64,000 bases of DNA from Polychytrium aggregatum (GCF_025602895.1 NW_026516231.1:310001-374000), one strand, 5' to 3'. Numbered from the stretch's first letter, positions 21,379 through 32,808 are shown. The notes: a model not told the origin generated them from the sequence alone. Made by a program: numbers and translations.

Positions 21379-22830
21379 ATGAGCTCGCCTGGTCGTCCAA
21401 AGTCCATGTGGTCTGGGCCGGCCTACAAGCCCATCAATCAAGTCGATGTTGCCCCGGTCCAGCCCAGTCTCCGCAAGTCCAAGAGCCAGGCCGATCTGCA
21501 GTCCAGGACCACCGCCACCGAGCCCATTCACATCATTGGCTTCCCGACCAATGTCGGCAATCCCGCTCGGCGACACCACCAGCACCACCAGCACCACCAG
21601 CACCACCAGCACCACCAGATATCGCCCACTCGGTCAGACCACGAGCAGCCGCGAAGCTCGTTTGCCAGTGCCTACTCCAAGACCGCGACCGACTCGGCCC
21701 GACCCGAGCATCAGGACTTCAGCCCAGATGGCTTCCGCAGAGTCCAGGTCTCGGCTCGGCCCGGTAGTTCGCCATCGTCGCCCAGCTCCATTCGCCGCAA
21801 GTTCAGTCTGGATCCGAATACAGCGGCCTTGGGTCCCGGCACCGCGCTCTCCAACGGGCTCTCCCACAGCATCCAGCTCAACAAGACCCAGCCCACAGAG
21901 GAGACCCTGCGGGTTATCCAATCGCTCCAGGTCAAGCGCAAGGATAGTCTACCGAACTTTGGGCCCACCAGCCCGCAGAGCCACTACGGCAGTCCGCTTC
22001 CGTCTCCCGAGCGGACCAAGGCCGAGGTTCTGCCGGCGCCAGAAGCCAAAAGCACTCCTCCGTCCTCGCCGGCTCTGCGTCCGATGGGGCGAAGTACCTC
22101 GCAGCCTTCGCTCACCAACCGGCTCAGGGAAAACTCGGTAACTGGGATTCATGAGCTCGTCAGTGCCCAAATCCCCCGCTCGGTCCTGAACCCAATGCCC
22201 CAGCCCCTCGTGGTGAGCAATCGACTGGTGCACACCAAAACCTCGACCAGCCTGGTGGCCCATGCCAGCAGCAGCTGGGAGTCTCGCATCGGCACCATCA
22301 ACTGGCATCGGCTCGTCATCCAGATCGCCTCGGAGTGGCTGACCAAGGTCGAGTCGGATCTGTACTGGAAGTTGGCTTTCCGGCGGCTGCCTGTCAACAA
22401 GTACCTGCCAAGCGAGACCGAGCGGCTCTGTCCGGCCTGCGGCGAAGAAAACGAAACGATCGAGCACTTTTTGATCGGATGTCGCCGAAGCCGGACCTTT
22501 TGGAGTCTGTTCGAGAGCTTCCTCTTTGCAGCCCTGAACATGGATGAGCAGCCCATCGGACTCCGCGAGCTGGTCTTTGCATTCCCAGAGCTCTACCCCA
22601 CGCTTACGCTGCCGCAGCAGTATCTTCTCACAGTCCTGCACGCCGCGGGTTTGTCGGCGTTGTGGACCAGCCGGACCTTGGCCTCAAAGGAGCACCAGGC
22701 CCGATGGGATACTTTTGTACGCCACGTTCATGAGCGCATAGCCTACGATCGCTCGACCCTGAGTCCGAATGAGTTTGCGATCCTGTGGAACGACACCATC
22801 AAAATCCTGGAGAAGCTGGACCGTCGCTGA
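21379..22830 (+). CDS. Disordered protein with C-terminal reverse-transcriptase-type zinc-binding domain
   Basis: A single exon of 483 residues. The first ~290 residues are Ser/Pro/Gln-rich and look disordered, with an HHQ run (about 68-80) encoded by CACCACCAG repeats. Several short SPSSPSS/TSPQ segments look like phosphorylation sites. The C-terminal ~190 residues are folded: WHRLVIQIASEWLTKVESDL, then LYWKLAFRRLPVNKYL, then CPACGEENETIEHFLIGC, a CX2CX8HX4C set. This matches the zf-RVT domain (zinc-binding region) that follows the polymerase in many non-LTR retrotransposons. No reverse transcriptase, endonuclease or RNase H motif is present here. The frame is intact and codon use looks like that of neighbours, suggesting a host gene. 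Function unknown; RNA or DNA binding is a guess. The start at 21379 is the first ATG giving MSSPGRPKSMW after the leader. Confidence 0.8.
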   Translation: MSSPGRPKSMWSGPAYKPINQVDVAPVQPSLRKSKSQADLQSRTTATEPIHIIGFPTNVGNPARRHHQHHQHHQHHQHHQISPTRSDHEQPRSSFASAYSKTATDSARPEHQDFSPDGFRRVQVSARPGSSPSSPSSIRRKFSLDPNTAALGPGTALSNGLSHSIQLNKTQPTEETLRVIQSLQVKRKDSLPNFGPTSPQSHYGSPLPSPERTKAEVLPAPEAKSTPPSSPALRPMGRSTSQPSLTNRLRENSVTGIHELVSAQIPRSVLNPMPQPLVVSNRLVHTKTSTSLVAHASSSWESRIGTINWHRLVIQIASEWLTKVESDLYWKLAFRRLPVNKYLPSETERLCPACGEENETIEHFLIGCRRSRTFWSLFESFLFAALNMDEQPIGLRELVFAFPELYPTLTLPQQYLLTVLHAAGLSALWTSRTLASKEHQARWDTFVRHVHERIAYDRSTLSPNEFAILWNDTIKILEKLDRR

Positions 22831-22885
22831 GCCCTGCCGCTTTGGTCGTCGAAAGCATCCATCCGTCTCTTTCCTCCATTTCGAT

Positions 22886-22908
22886 CTCTCTCTCTCTCTC
22901 TCTCTCCC
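22886..22908. repeat. CT dinucleotide microsatellite
   Basis: Uninterrupted TC/CT run in the 3' flank of the zinc-binding-domain gene. Confidence 0.9.
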
Positions 22909-23182
22909 AGACACAACCAAGTTTGTCACTTGCGCTGCTTCGCCTTCTCCTTCAAAACCCCGTCCTCATAGGCTCGTCCCAAAGCCAGGCAGCACAAATA
23001 TCGTGGTCCATGGCGGCCACGAATGTGAATACCTCCCTGTCTCTGTTGCTGTTGCTGCCCTCGCCTGAACCCACCGCCGCCACCGGCGTTGGTCGTCCCT
23101 TCATTTGCGTCCACTCCGCTCTCCTTCACAAGGCTGCTCTAACAATCGAGCTCTCAACAAGTTCTTTGTGTGTAAATGACCC

Positions 23183-23272
23183 CTATCCTCTGATGGTTCC
23201 TATCCTTTGGTGATCCTTATCCTTTGGTGATCCTGATTTTCTGATGGTTCTTATCCTTTGATGATCCACATG
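23183..23272. repeat. Imperfect TATCCTTTGGTGATCC repeat
   Basis: Five or so degenerate copies of a 16-18 base unit (YTATCCTYTGRTGRTYC) in the 3' flank. Confidence 0.65.
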
Positions 23273-23377
23273 TTCTGATGTACCCTTTCCAATCCCTCCC
23301 TCCCTCACGCTCCCCAAGAGTGGTGGAGGCTCTGTCAGTCCTGATGTAAAGCAAATCTACTCCTCCCCTCCCGCCAA

Positions 23378-23383
23378 AATAAA
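23378..23383 (+). terminator. Possible poly(A) hexamer
   Basis: AATAAA lies about 550 bases past the stop codon at 22830. It is the only clear plus-strand hexamer in this flank. Confidence 0.3.
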
Positions 23384-23762
23384 GTTGAAATCTCGGATAA
23401 ATCTCGCCTGTGTTAGATCAGCCTCGGCTCAAGTTTCCAGCATGCATTTCGATTGATTCGGGAAATGTGGGGATTGCGGTGGTTAAGTATTTGGAGAATC
23501 AAGTACCGCATTTGTCTTTGCTGTGATGCCGCTGTTCTAAACTGTGATTTACCCATGGAACACACGAAGCGGAACATATAACAGCATGTATTGAGCATTC
23601 AGGAGATGAAAGAAAAAAGCCAGGGAAGAGTATGGTCGCTGGCGCATAGCAGTCAGAGGGAGGACACCGGGCTTTTAGAGCGAGCTCTATAGAAAGGACA
23701 AGAGAAAGGGAGTCTCGGATATCGTAACACAGCTGGGTTTCGGGGGGGGGGAAGCTACCAGG

Positions 23763-26349
23763 TTATTTAGGAAGCAGAGTTGTAGAAGCGGGACGGTAGT
23801 CGCAGCTGGCGCCGACGAGCAGACTGACAAACACCATGATGTACGCCATCACCTCGTGGGTGACAATGTTGCGTCCCTTGCGCATGTGGGGGTTCATGGC
23901 TTCGCCAAGGGCCCACAAAATCAGGGCTGAGTACTCATACACATCCTGTTGCAGGGATTGTTCCGTCCGACAGTGGATGGGAGTTAGTGCGAGTATATGT
24001 ACATGGTATCGACCCTACGCGACTGCCACAAGACAAACCGAAGCACTCTATCATAGCTGCGACGGCGAATGGCGGCAGAGAATGATCCTTACCTGGTAGA
24101 ACTTGTAGGTGGTGAAGAAGGCAAAGTAGACAATGACGCCGGCAATGATCCAGCAGATGATGCAATAGAGAACTTCGTAAATGGACTGACCGTCGTAGTC
24201 CTTTTTAATCGACCGACTGTAGACTTTGTTCTCTGGAGATGTTTTGGACGCAGGGTCAGCGGCATCGGGGACAGGGGGCTGCTCAGTGGGTTTAGTCTGA
24301 CCGTGTTTGTCCTTGTCGTCGGCAGCTTCGTTATTTTGAGAGTTATCCTCGACAGCAATGGTGTGCTTTTCCTCGTAGAAGTAGAGATCTTTGAGTTTCT
24401 CACGAACCCACTTGGGGGCAATCATCGCGCAGCCAACAATGACGGTGAAGAACGCAATGATGCCGCCGATCGCTTGAGGGAGCCAGAAGTTGAAGCTCGG
24501 ATTCTTACACACGTAATCGAAGCCGATCGCGACATGTTTGTTCTTTGTGAAGGCCCACACGACGATGACTGCTGCAACCTCGATGATTGACATCACGATG
24601 ATTTGGAGGTTGGCCCTCCATGCTGGTCGGACCTTGATCAGGGCCCACCACTCGTCGCGTCCACTTCCAACAGAGTACACCTCCGCTTCCTCGATAAAGT
24701 GGGCAGCGCAGGGTGCACCCTTTGGGAAGAACCCGGCTCGGACGAGCAGCAGGCGCGAGGTGCTCATGGAAACAAGCGGACCCATTCCGAGAACGGCCGT
24801 GAGGACAACAGCAATGACGATCTCGATGAGTGATCTGAAGACACCCTCGTACCACTCGTAAGTCCTCTTGATTGAAAACGGGCCGGCGTCGCCGCTGTGT
24901 TCGGCGTGGGCGCTCTTGAGGTTGTTGACGGTATCGAGGACGGCGAGCGAGGTCATGAGATTGGAGAGCGAGTCACGGCTGTACCCGGAGACGACACAGT
25001 AGCGATCGAACTTGGCAGCAGCAGCGGCAGACTGGGACTTGGCAGCAGTGGCAAGGTCGAGGGTCTTGAGGGTATGTTTGGCCGCCTTGTAGGCGGTATA
25101 GTGACGGAGGAGATCACTGGAAAAGCTGGTGATGTCGCCAGCATGAATGACCTTGTGAAGAACCCGATCTTCAGGAGTCTCTGTCCTCAAAGCGCCCGGT
25201 GTGCTGCTGTTTTGGATGCTTGGCAGTTGGGGCGGAGGGAGACTGAGCGTCTCCGGTGGCAGCTGGGGAGACAGATATGCGGACGAAGGGATCGGAGACG
25301 CGCTCGGGGTCGGAAGAGCATAAGTGGTCCTATCATCATCTGTCACTAAGCAACGAATGAGTTTTTCCTTGAGGCCCTTGTATGAGTTGGAATCAAGCCC
25401 GGCGATCTGATCTCGGCTGAGGGACAGGATGGAGGAGCTCAAGGCCGATATGGCACGCTTGTTGGCTCTCCAAACGAGGTCAGGCTCGGAAGTTGGCTTC
25501 TGGGCCGAGCCGTCCCAGTTGCAGAGATCCCTGACCAAGCGCTGGCCCCAGACGTCGATAGGATGCTTTTTTTTGTCAGCCGTCCCCTTGCACTGATCCA
25601 GGGCGCGCTCCCAAAGCCCCTCGACCAGATCGATGAGCTCCTGGCGGCTCAGCGACCGAATGCTTTCCTTGTACTTGCAAATCATATACTTGTTCTCGTT
25701 ATCGGATGTGAGGCCCTTGAGGAACTCCGTGACAGATTTGTCCGAAGCTGGAGCTGATGGGGTGGCGGCTGCGGTGGTGATTATGATTGTGTCTGTGGCT
25801 GGGTCCGCAGACAGCGGGGGCTCTTGCCCCTGACGAGCGCTACTGCTTTTCTTCGATTCTTCCGGATTCACTTCTGGGACATATCCGAGCATACCGAAGG
25901 TAGCATGGGCCCATCTGCCCATTTGATTTTCGGCGGCTTTCAATTTTTCCGCTGACTCATCTAGAGCAGCCAGCCGTATCAGCAAATAGCAAACGCCACA
26001 GCCGGCAGAGACAGCCAGGGACGACAGCAGCAGATTGTAGCAGACGGCACGGTGACCTACCGGACGAGTCTGAAATCGGAGGCGGTTTTTTATGGATGCT
26101 GCACAGGATGCCACTCTCGTTCAGCCACCCCAGCACTGTGAGCCTCTCAAATTTGGAGAGGCCGCGATGGAAGATGCCGCAGTCGGCCGAGGGAATGATC
26201 TCCTCGACTCCGGGAGCATGGTAACCGAGCAGGCTGATGGCGACCGAGGGTTGGTTCTCGGCGAGGGCACCTCCCTTGATGCCCTTCTGCAGGGCAGCAA
26301 CGAGGACACCGACGGCGATGAGGGCTCCGTTATCGCCTGTGGTGGACAT
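23763..26349 (-). CDS. Multi-span membrane protein of unknown function
   Basis: Exons 26061-26349, 24093-25960 and 23763-23945 join in phase to 779 residues. I do not recognise the family. Near the N-terminus is a short hydrophobic stretch (ALIAVGVLVAALQKGIKGG), then a conserved-looking globular segment with SLLGYHAPGVEEIIPSADCG. A long cytosolic-type region follows with a Pro/Ser/Leu-rich linker and an Ala-rich helix. The membrane core has about five spans: IEIVIAVVLTAVLGMGPLVS, IIVMSIIEVAAVIVVWAF, AIGGIIAFFTVIVGCAMI, VLYCIICWIIAGVIVYFAFF, and VMAYIMVFVSLLVGAS in the last exon. A charged loop rich in Asp/Lys separates the third and fourth of these. An alternative reading retains the 100-base first intron region, where an ATG at 26114 would add another hydrophobic segment (NLLLSSLAVSAGCGVCYLLI). 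Confidence 0.7.
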
Positions 26350-26802
26350 GAGCGGGGTATGCTAGAGGGGACGCTGGAGGCGAAGGACGAGGGGGGGGGA
26401 AAGGAAAGGCAACCGCAGCTGGACGAGAGACACGGCGCCGGCTGGCATTAAATAGCAAGGAAAAGGGAAAAAACGCCGCGGCCAGCTGTCGCACCCCACA
26501 GAACATCGAGCGGTACTGTGGGAGGGCGCGCCTCAAAGCCAGGAATGAACACACCGCGCAGGAACTCGAGCCAGGACACGCGTCTTCGTGCGCGCCGCCG
26601 CGCGACCAGCACCCCGTGCGCTGTATGACAAATGTACACTGCGCTGCATGTGATTGGACGCGGTCGCGTGGCTTGACACGTCGCGCAGGCGCTCTGCCAA
26701 TCCCGGCGAGCGAATTCTGGCCAATCGGGTCTTCTGCACCGTGAGGTATGCTGTCATCCCACGTGCGAGGCAAATGCAGAAAGCAGATTGGCTCGTCGCC
26801 CA

Positions 26803-26861
26803 GCAGTGATACCTTGCAGTGATACCTTGCAGCGATACCTTGCAGCGATACCTTGCAGCGA
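26803..26861. repeat. 13-mer tandem repeat
   Basis: GATACCTTGCAGC-type units repeat four to five times, with AGT/AGC variation at the junctions. It sits 27 bases from the left inverted-repeat arm. Confidence 0.85.
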
Positions 26862-26887
26862 TGACTGGTGCGTCGCGAGATGGGAAT

Positions 26888-26990
26888 GGGACACATCGTC
26901 ATTTGGACAAACACGGCGTTGTCGGATGATATCACACACCTGGTGAGGCTGGTCAAATCATTCCCTGTGTGAAGGTGTCCCGTTTCAAAA
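26888..26990 (-). repeat. Left arm of inverted repeat flanking GCDH
   Basis: About 100 bases whose reverse complement matches 30113-30330. The shared core reads TTTTGAAACGG, ACACCTTCACAC, ATGATTTGACCAG, GTGATATCATCCGAC, ACGCCGTGTTTGTCCAAATG and CGATGTGTCCC, in the same order. Only scattered substitutions and a 9-base length difference separate the two outside the insertion in the right arm. Confidence 0.9.
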
Positions 26991-27086
26991 CAAGTTTGCT
27001 TTATTCGCCGTCGCGACCCACGAAGTAGCCGCCATTTTCGCTGTATATTCTGTGCGAGCCTCTCTCGCTCCAGCCTCCGGCTTCGC

Positions 27087-29721
27087 TCAGGCAGTAAATG
27101 CCTGGATGCCGGTGATGGCCCTGCCCAGGATAAGGGCGTGGATGTCGTGGGTGCCCTCGTATGTGTTGACGGCCTCGAGGTTCATGACGTGGCGGATGAT
27201 GTGGTACTGGAACGCCAGGGACATGTCCCGTCAGACACGGTTGCGGCGACATTGCATTCACTTCGCCCCCGTCCTCCCAGCTATGCCGGCTGCCTACCTC
27301 GTCCGAGATACCGTTGCCGCCGAGCATGTCTCTGCACTCGCGGGCAATGTTGAGCGCCTTGCCGCATGAGTTACGCTTGATCAGGGAAATCATCTCAGGG
27401 CTGATCTTGCCTTCATCCTTGAGGCGGCCAACCTGCAGACAGCCCTGGAGGCCAAGAGCGACCTGAGGACCAGGTGCGAGCGGACGGCACAATGCGAGAC
27501 GAGTCGAAAGTGAGGTTGGTGAGCTGCACAGAGATAGAGATCGACGAACGCCGCCGTGTCCCAGCAGCAGTGCTATCCGGCCTACCTCAGCAACACCATC
27601 AGCGAGCTTCTTCTGGATCAACTGGAACCGAGCCAGCGGAACACCAAACTGCTTTCTGGAAGTGTTGAGGGAGTATTAGGCCTCTTCGCTGACTCTGTTC
27701 TTTGATCGGTCCAGCTATCCATCTCCATCTGCTGCCACCAAAGTACATCCAAGGCTCCTGCAAATGTGACTCACCGGTTGAGAGTGTACTCTCGTGCCTG
27801 AGTCAAGCAGGCCTCGGCGGCACCAAGTGCACCCCAGGCGATGCCGAAGCGAGCGTTGTTCAGACAACCAAAGGGTCCCTGCAGAAATGGACAGATGGTT
27901 ATGAACTGATGATACAGAACCATGTGTCCGAAACTGGCAACGTCCGCTCCCCACAATGTCGCAGTCGATCCGATACCCAAAAATACGGCCCCGCCGACAC
28001 CAAGGACGAGTCTTGGCAAATATTCTACACACCTTCAGTCCCTCGACGTTGGGCAGCAGGTTCTCGCTGGGCACCTCAACGTCGTCCATCATGATCATGC
28101 CGGTGGCCGAGGCACGGAGCGAGAACTTGCCCTTGATGTAGGGAGCAGAGAGACCCTTCATTCCCTGCGCAAGTGGCAAGCAGCAGTTGTGAGTGTTGTT
28201 CTACAGTGCCGCGCTGTCGTTCCTGGTTCCGGGGGCCCAATTACCGGGCAGTATCAACCCGCCCTCGATGTATACGCACCCCCTCTCTTCACTTGCAGCG
28301 AGTCATGCCGCCAGAAGTTGGCCCAATCCGACAACGGCTTTCGTCGGCGAGCAGGCCTCACCCTCAGGGTCATGCGGAAACACGCACCTTCTCAAGAATG
28401 AATCCGCGAATCTTTTGGTCCTCGGTCTTGGCCCAGACGATAAAGACATCGGCGATGGGCGAGTTGGTGATCCAAGTCTTGGATCCGTTGAGGACGTAGA
28501 CGTTGCCCCTCTTGACAGCGCGGGTTTCCATGCCAGCGGGGTCGCTTCCGTGGTTGGGCTCGGTAAGGCCAAAGGCACCAACGATCTCGCCCTTGGCTGG
28601 AAGAGCGCAACACAGAACCGTGCCGCGGGTTGGAGAGGGAGGGAAGGCCGAGCGGGTGAGTCAGGTAGAATTGCCCTACACTCGCGAGAATCATCGACAT
28701 CGCCAGATGTGCTTGCGGGACGCCTCCAGACGATCATACCGAGACGGGGCAGATACTTCTCTCTCTGTGCCTCTGTGCCGTAAGCATAGATGGGGTACAT
28801 GACCAGCGAAGACTGGACACTCATGGCAGAGCGGTAGCCGCTATCGACTCTGATTGTGGGAGACGGGAGCGCCGAGGTCGGCGATAGAAGGGACCAGCTG
28901 CATCAATACCAACCGGAACACGGCCGACTTGATTTGGGAACCATCCGCGAATCGATCGGCGTGGAGGGAGCCTCCGCATCGTGCCGAGTTGATATCTCTT
29001 GCCCTGCTTGAGATCCGCGGATCGTGTGGCAGCTCTTGCCCCAGACGATGACGGAGCTTCCGGGGCACTCGACCTACCTCTCGACTTCGCGGGCAATCAG
29101 ACCATAGGCCACAGAGGAGACGCCGGGGCAATCATAGCCGTCGATGGTTGCACCGAGCATGCCCATCTCGCCCATCTCGTTCATGATCTCCCGGTCAAAG
29201 ACTTCGTTGCGGGCGGCGTTGGTGACACGCGGCAGAAGCTTGGTCTGGCAGTATGCGTGGGCAGCATCCCGCACGGCCTTTTCTTCTTCGGTCAAGAGGC
29301 TGTTGAGGTTCAGAGGGTCCTCCCAGTTGAAGGACGCAAACTTGGCGGGGCCTTGGAAAGAGGCGATCGCACGAGAGGGAGCATCCGATCAGCGACTGCA
29401 AATCGTCATCGCATCGCGGCGCGATAGCTGCACCAACGACGTAGCAAAGCGTAGCCAGGAGCATACCCTACCTTGAGCGAGGCCGCGCAGAGCCAACGAG
29501 TCTGACAGTTGAGCGTGCAGAAAACAGAACACGGAGAGGGATGAGTGGAAGGGCGGAAGAGCGATGCACGACAAGGACGAGCGCCGATCTTGGTGCCAGC
29601 ACGGGCAAGAGCAGACAAGAACAGACAAGAGCAGGCGACAGCGGTGGGCCGGATAGTTACAGCGAGTCCGGAGGAGCGGGGCCGAGGGCCTGGCGAGGAC
29701 ACCGACGGTTCTTGTGAGCAT
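27087..29721 (-). CDS. GCDH: Glutaryl-CoA dehydrogenase (acyl-CoA dehydrogenase family)
   Basis: Ten exons close in phase to 424 residues: 29661-29721, 29472-29501, 29078-29351, 28740-28849, 28388-28596, 28033-28164, 27775-27878, 27586-27655, 27298-27462 and 27087-27206. The enzyme oxidatively decarboxylates glutaryl-CoA to crotonyl-CoA in mitochondrial lysine/tryptophan breakdown, passing electrons to ETF. Evidence: [11 protein letters not shown] and [18 protein letters not shown] (FAD and acyl-CoA site), [34 protein letters not shown], and [20 protein letters not shown], whose Glu is the catalytic base in this family. [20 protein letters not shown] at the N-terminus looks like a mitochondrial presequence. 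Exon 2 is only 30 bases. It is flanked by inverted-repeat arms. Confidence 0.95.
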
Positions 29722-30112
29722 GGTTGCCGACGCGCAGAGGGAGGGGGTGGAAATGTGGGGTATGGGTTCCGCAAGCAGAAGCGCAAGAGACCCGGATTCG
29801 GCGCATGAGGGAGGTTTTATTGCCCGGCAGGCCGAAGCGCAGCAGGCGGAACACCGGGGGTCTCATGATGCGGCGCGCGGCCACAACGGGAACAGAGGCC
29901 GGGGGAGGACGGGCCAGGAGCCACACGGCGTGATTCCAGCAAGCCGATAGGCCAGAGGGCGTATCACCAGCGGCAACGGCACGGAAGGACGGACGGCGGG
30001 CCGGAGAGGGGTGGAAATGTTTGCACGGGGGGGGCGCCGACGATGGACATGTTTCTGCTGCTGCTGGGCCGGTTGGTGCCGTGGCAGCCGGCTCTGCATC
30101 ACAGCGAACTAA

Positions 30113-30330
30113 TTTTGAAACGGAACACCTTCACACGGACGACTTTTGCCTGGGGGGCAGTGTGGGCAGTGTGGGCAGTGTGGGTTGTGTGGGTTGTGTG
30201 GGCAGTGTGAACCAGACGACTTGGATCGGCATCCGAACTTCATGCATCTCCCTCACACAGGGGATGATTTGACCAGGTGCGTGATATCATCCGACTACGC
30301 CGTGTTTGTCCAAATGAGACGATGTGTCCC
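30113..30330 (+). repeat. Right arm of inverted repeat flanking GCDH, with insertion
   Basis: Inverted copy of 26888-26990. The match is broken after ACACCTTCACAC by about 100 extra bases and resumes at CTCACACAGGGGATGATTTG. TCACAC is present on both sides of the extra DNA, like a short target duplication. Confidence 0.9.
30152..30209. repeat. GGGCAGTGT nonamer array inside right arm
   Basis: Six copies of GGGCAGTGT / GGGTTGTGT in tandem make up much of the DNA inserted in the right arm. Confidence 0.9.
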
Positions 30331-31053
30331 TTTTTTCTTCAACGCGCTGTAGGTCTCGCTGCTGCCGTGCTCGGCGGCGAACACATCGACAGAACACCAG
30401 CCGCACTGGCACATGAGGGGTGTCCATGGTGTCCATGAGCGATGCGTGCTCATGAGCAACGCCCACTGCCAATGGAGATGCCCACTGCCAACGATGCCGC
30501 CCAGATCCTCCGCACGATGAATCTCCACAACCAGTGCTCATATCCTCGCATCACAACCAAGCACCACAGCCGGGCACCACAATGCCCATGACGAACCGCC
30601 TCGGCCAGCAGCCTTGTCGCCGTTGGTTTTGGGGTGTTGTGCAGACAGAGTCGGCGCCGGTCATCTGTCGGGCCCGGAGCCAGCCGCCTTGCCCAGCGGC
30701 AGCATGCCGCCCACGTGGACGCGCGGCGATTGGCGCGGCTGTCGCCTGTCTTGGCTGGAATGGCGACTGCTTGGGGCTGGCGCGCTCGCCGATTGGCTGG
30801 CCCGCCGCGCTGCGCACGCCCCCCAAAACGGCCTGGTCACGGGGCGAGGCCGCCCGAGGCGCACCGAGACCGCCCCGAGATGCGAAAAACGCAAAGGCGA
30901 GACCACACACACACGCGCACGCGTGCCTGCCACACACACACACCGCCCCTCATAAGCCCAGGCAGAATCTCGCAGGCCAGCCGCCGACCCTGCATCTCTT
31001 TTTCGCCCGCAGATCCGCACACCCTGGCTTGCTGTCACTCCCATCTCGCAAAA

Positions 31054-32808
31054 ATGGTCTTCGTTCCTCCCTCCTACTCCAACATCGGCAAGGAAACCAA
31101 CGACCTGCTCGGCAAGGACTTCCCTGCCGGCAACGTCAAGCTCGAGTTCAACTCCACTGCCTCCAACGGCCTGGTAGGTCGTCCCTGTTGACCTTGACTC
31201 TCTGTGGGTGGGGACTGCTGACCGGCAGCGGGACGACAAGCCCCTAGCCCCGAAGCTGGACCAGCCAGGGCGTTCCCGGCGATCGAGATTACCTCTGGCA
31301 ATCTCGCCAGCAACCAGAGCGCCGTGTGGGGTGGCTAGATCACACACGATCATCGGGCAGGGACTTGCTTTCGCGATTCCAAACACCGTCGAATCACTCT
31401 GTTGACCGTGTGTGTGCCCCATCTGTCTGTAGAAATTCACCGTCACCGGCTCCAACAACGCCGGCAAGACCGGTGGCATCATTGCCGACATCAAGAGCAA
31501 GTTCTCTGACAAGGCTCGCGGTATGCATCCGAGCACACTCCCCTGTCTTTCCTCCCTGCTCTCGTTGGCACTGGACCCACACCCGCCCCTGGCTTGGCTC
31601 GGTTTGGCTCGGTGGCGCGCACCGGCCGGTCCGGATCCGCATTCTCTCCCGCCTGACTCCCCCGCTTGGTTTGGTCTGACCGTTCCCGGCCTTTATCCGA
31701 TCACCATGCACCAGGCTTCACCTTCACCGAGTCGTGGACCACCGCCAACGTCCTCGGTGTCCAGCTCGAGCTCCAGGACAACATTGCCAAGGGCCTCAAG
31801 CTCGATGTCAACGCCTCCATCCTCCCCGCCATCGGGTATGTACCAGTCGCAGGCTCATATTCACGTTCACATTCACGTTCACTTGTTGCCGATTGCATTG
31901 CGACCGGCGACAGGGATCCCCGCCCATCGCCAGCCATGTCCCTGACTCTCGCAGCTTCCCCAACTCCAGCTCCAAGTCCGTCAAGGCCGGTGCCGAGTAC
32001 AAGCAGGAGTACATCTTCACTCGCGCCAACATTGATCTCTTCCGCGGCCCCACCATTGCCGGTGATGTCGTTGTCGGGTAAGCCGTCGTTTGGAATCGCT
32101 GTGGAAGGATATCTGGGCGACTGGGCATGCGGTTCGTTGGATTGCTGCACAGCTACTTTATGCGTGGTATCGCTTGCAGTCGTGTCCGATGAATGGGCGA
32201 GAGTGGCAACACACTTTTTTACGTGACGACATGCTCACGCCCTTGGTCCCTCGCCTGTCTCCAGCAACGACGGCTACATTGTCGGTGGTGACATTGCCTA
32301 CGATGTCAACGATGCCAAGGTGACCCGCTACAACGGTGCCGTCGGTTACGCCAACAAGGAGTACTCCGTCACCCTCCATGCGTAAGTAGCATCGGTCGTC
32401 GACGGTCACAGCGGCGCCTGTGTGTGTCCCTGTCGCATCGAACAACGAGACATGTCCAGTGATCCTAATGCTGCCGGACCTCGTGTGCCCCCCTCCCACA
32501 GCACCAACGCCTTCAACACCTTTGCTGCCTCCTACTTCCACCGCCTGAACCCGGAGGTCGAGGCCGGTGCCCGCGCCGTCTGGAACAAGTCCTCGGATGC
32601 CAACGTTACCATCGAGCTCGGCTCCAAGTACACCCTTGACAAGGAGGCCTTTGCCAAGGCCAAGATCGACAACCACGGCCGCCTCGGTCTCAGCTACACC
32701 CAGAACCTGCGCCCCGGCCTGAAGGTCACCTTTGGCGGTATCTTTGACACCTCCCGCCTCCAGGAGAACGCCCACAAGGTCGGTCTCTCCTTTGTTGTTG
32801 ATGCTTAA
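31054..32808 (+). CDS. POR1: Mitochondrial outer-membrane porin (VDAC)
   Basis: Exons 31054-31173, 31433-31520, 31715-31835, 31955-32077, 32265-32381 and 32502-32808 join in phase to 291 residues, the normal VDAC size. The product is the voltage-dependent anion channel, a 19-strand beta barrel passing metabolites across the outer membrane. The N-terminus MVFVPPSYSNIGKETNDLLGKDF is the family's N-terminal helix. Alternating hydrophobic strands follow, including NNAGKTGGIIADIKSKF, AGAEYKQEYIFTRANID, YIVGGDIAYDV and GLKVTFGGIFD, with the eukaryotic porin signature near the end. The last residues, HKVGLSFVVDA, form the closing strand. Codon use is strongly C-ending in the exons, as expected for a highly expressed gene. 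Confidence 0.97.

Larger units (their letters stand above)
22831..23762. other. Convergent 3' spacer
   Basis: Contains a (CT)n run (about 22888-22908) and imperfect repeats of TATCCTTTGGTGATCC (23183-23272). No gene seen. Confidence 0.5.
26350..27086. other. Spacer between membrane-protein gene and GCDH
   Basis: Upstream region of the membrane-protein gene and 3' flank of GCDH. It contains the 13-mer array (26803-26861) and the left arm of the inverted repeat (26888-26990). No gene seen. Confidence 0.5.
29722..31053. other. Divergent spacer between GCDH and porin
   Basis: Carries the right inverted-repeat arm (30113-30330) with its GGGCAGTGT insertion. The approach to the porin ATG has an ACACAC tract (30905-30945). 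No coding gene is supported, although long opposite-strand frames run through the GC-rich part. Confidence 0.5.

Noticed and set aside
30661-31536. 291-codon minus-strand frame over the porin start
   Set aside because: Covers the porin promoter and exon 1 in antisense; no homology features.
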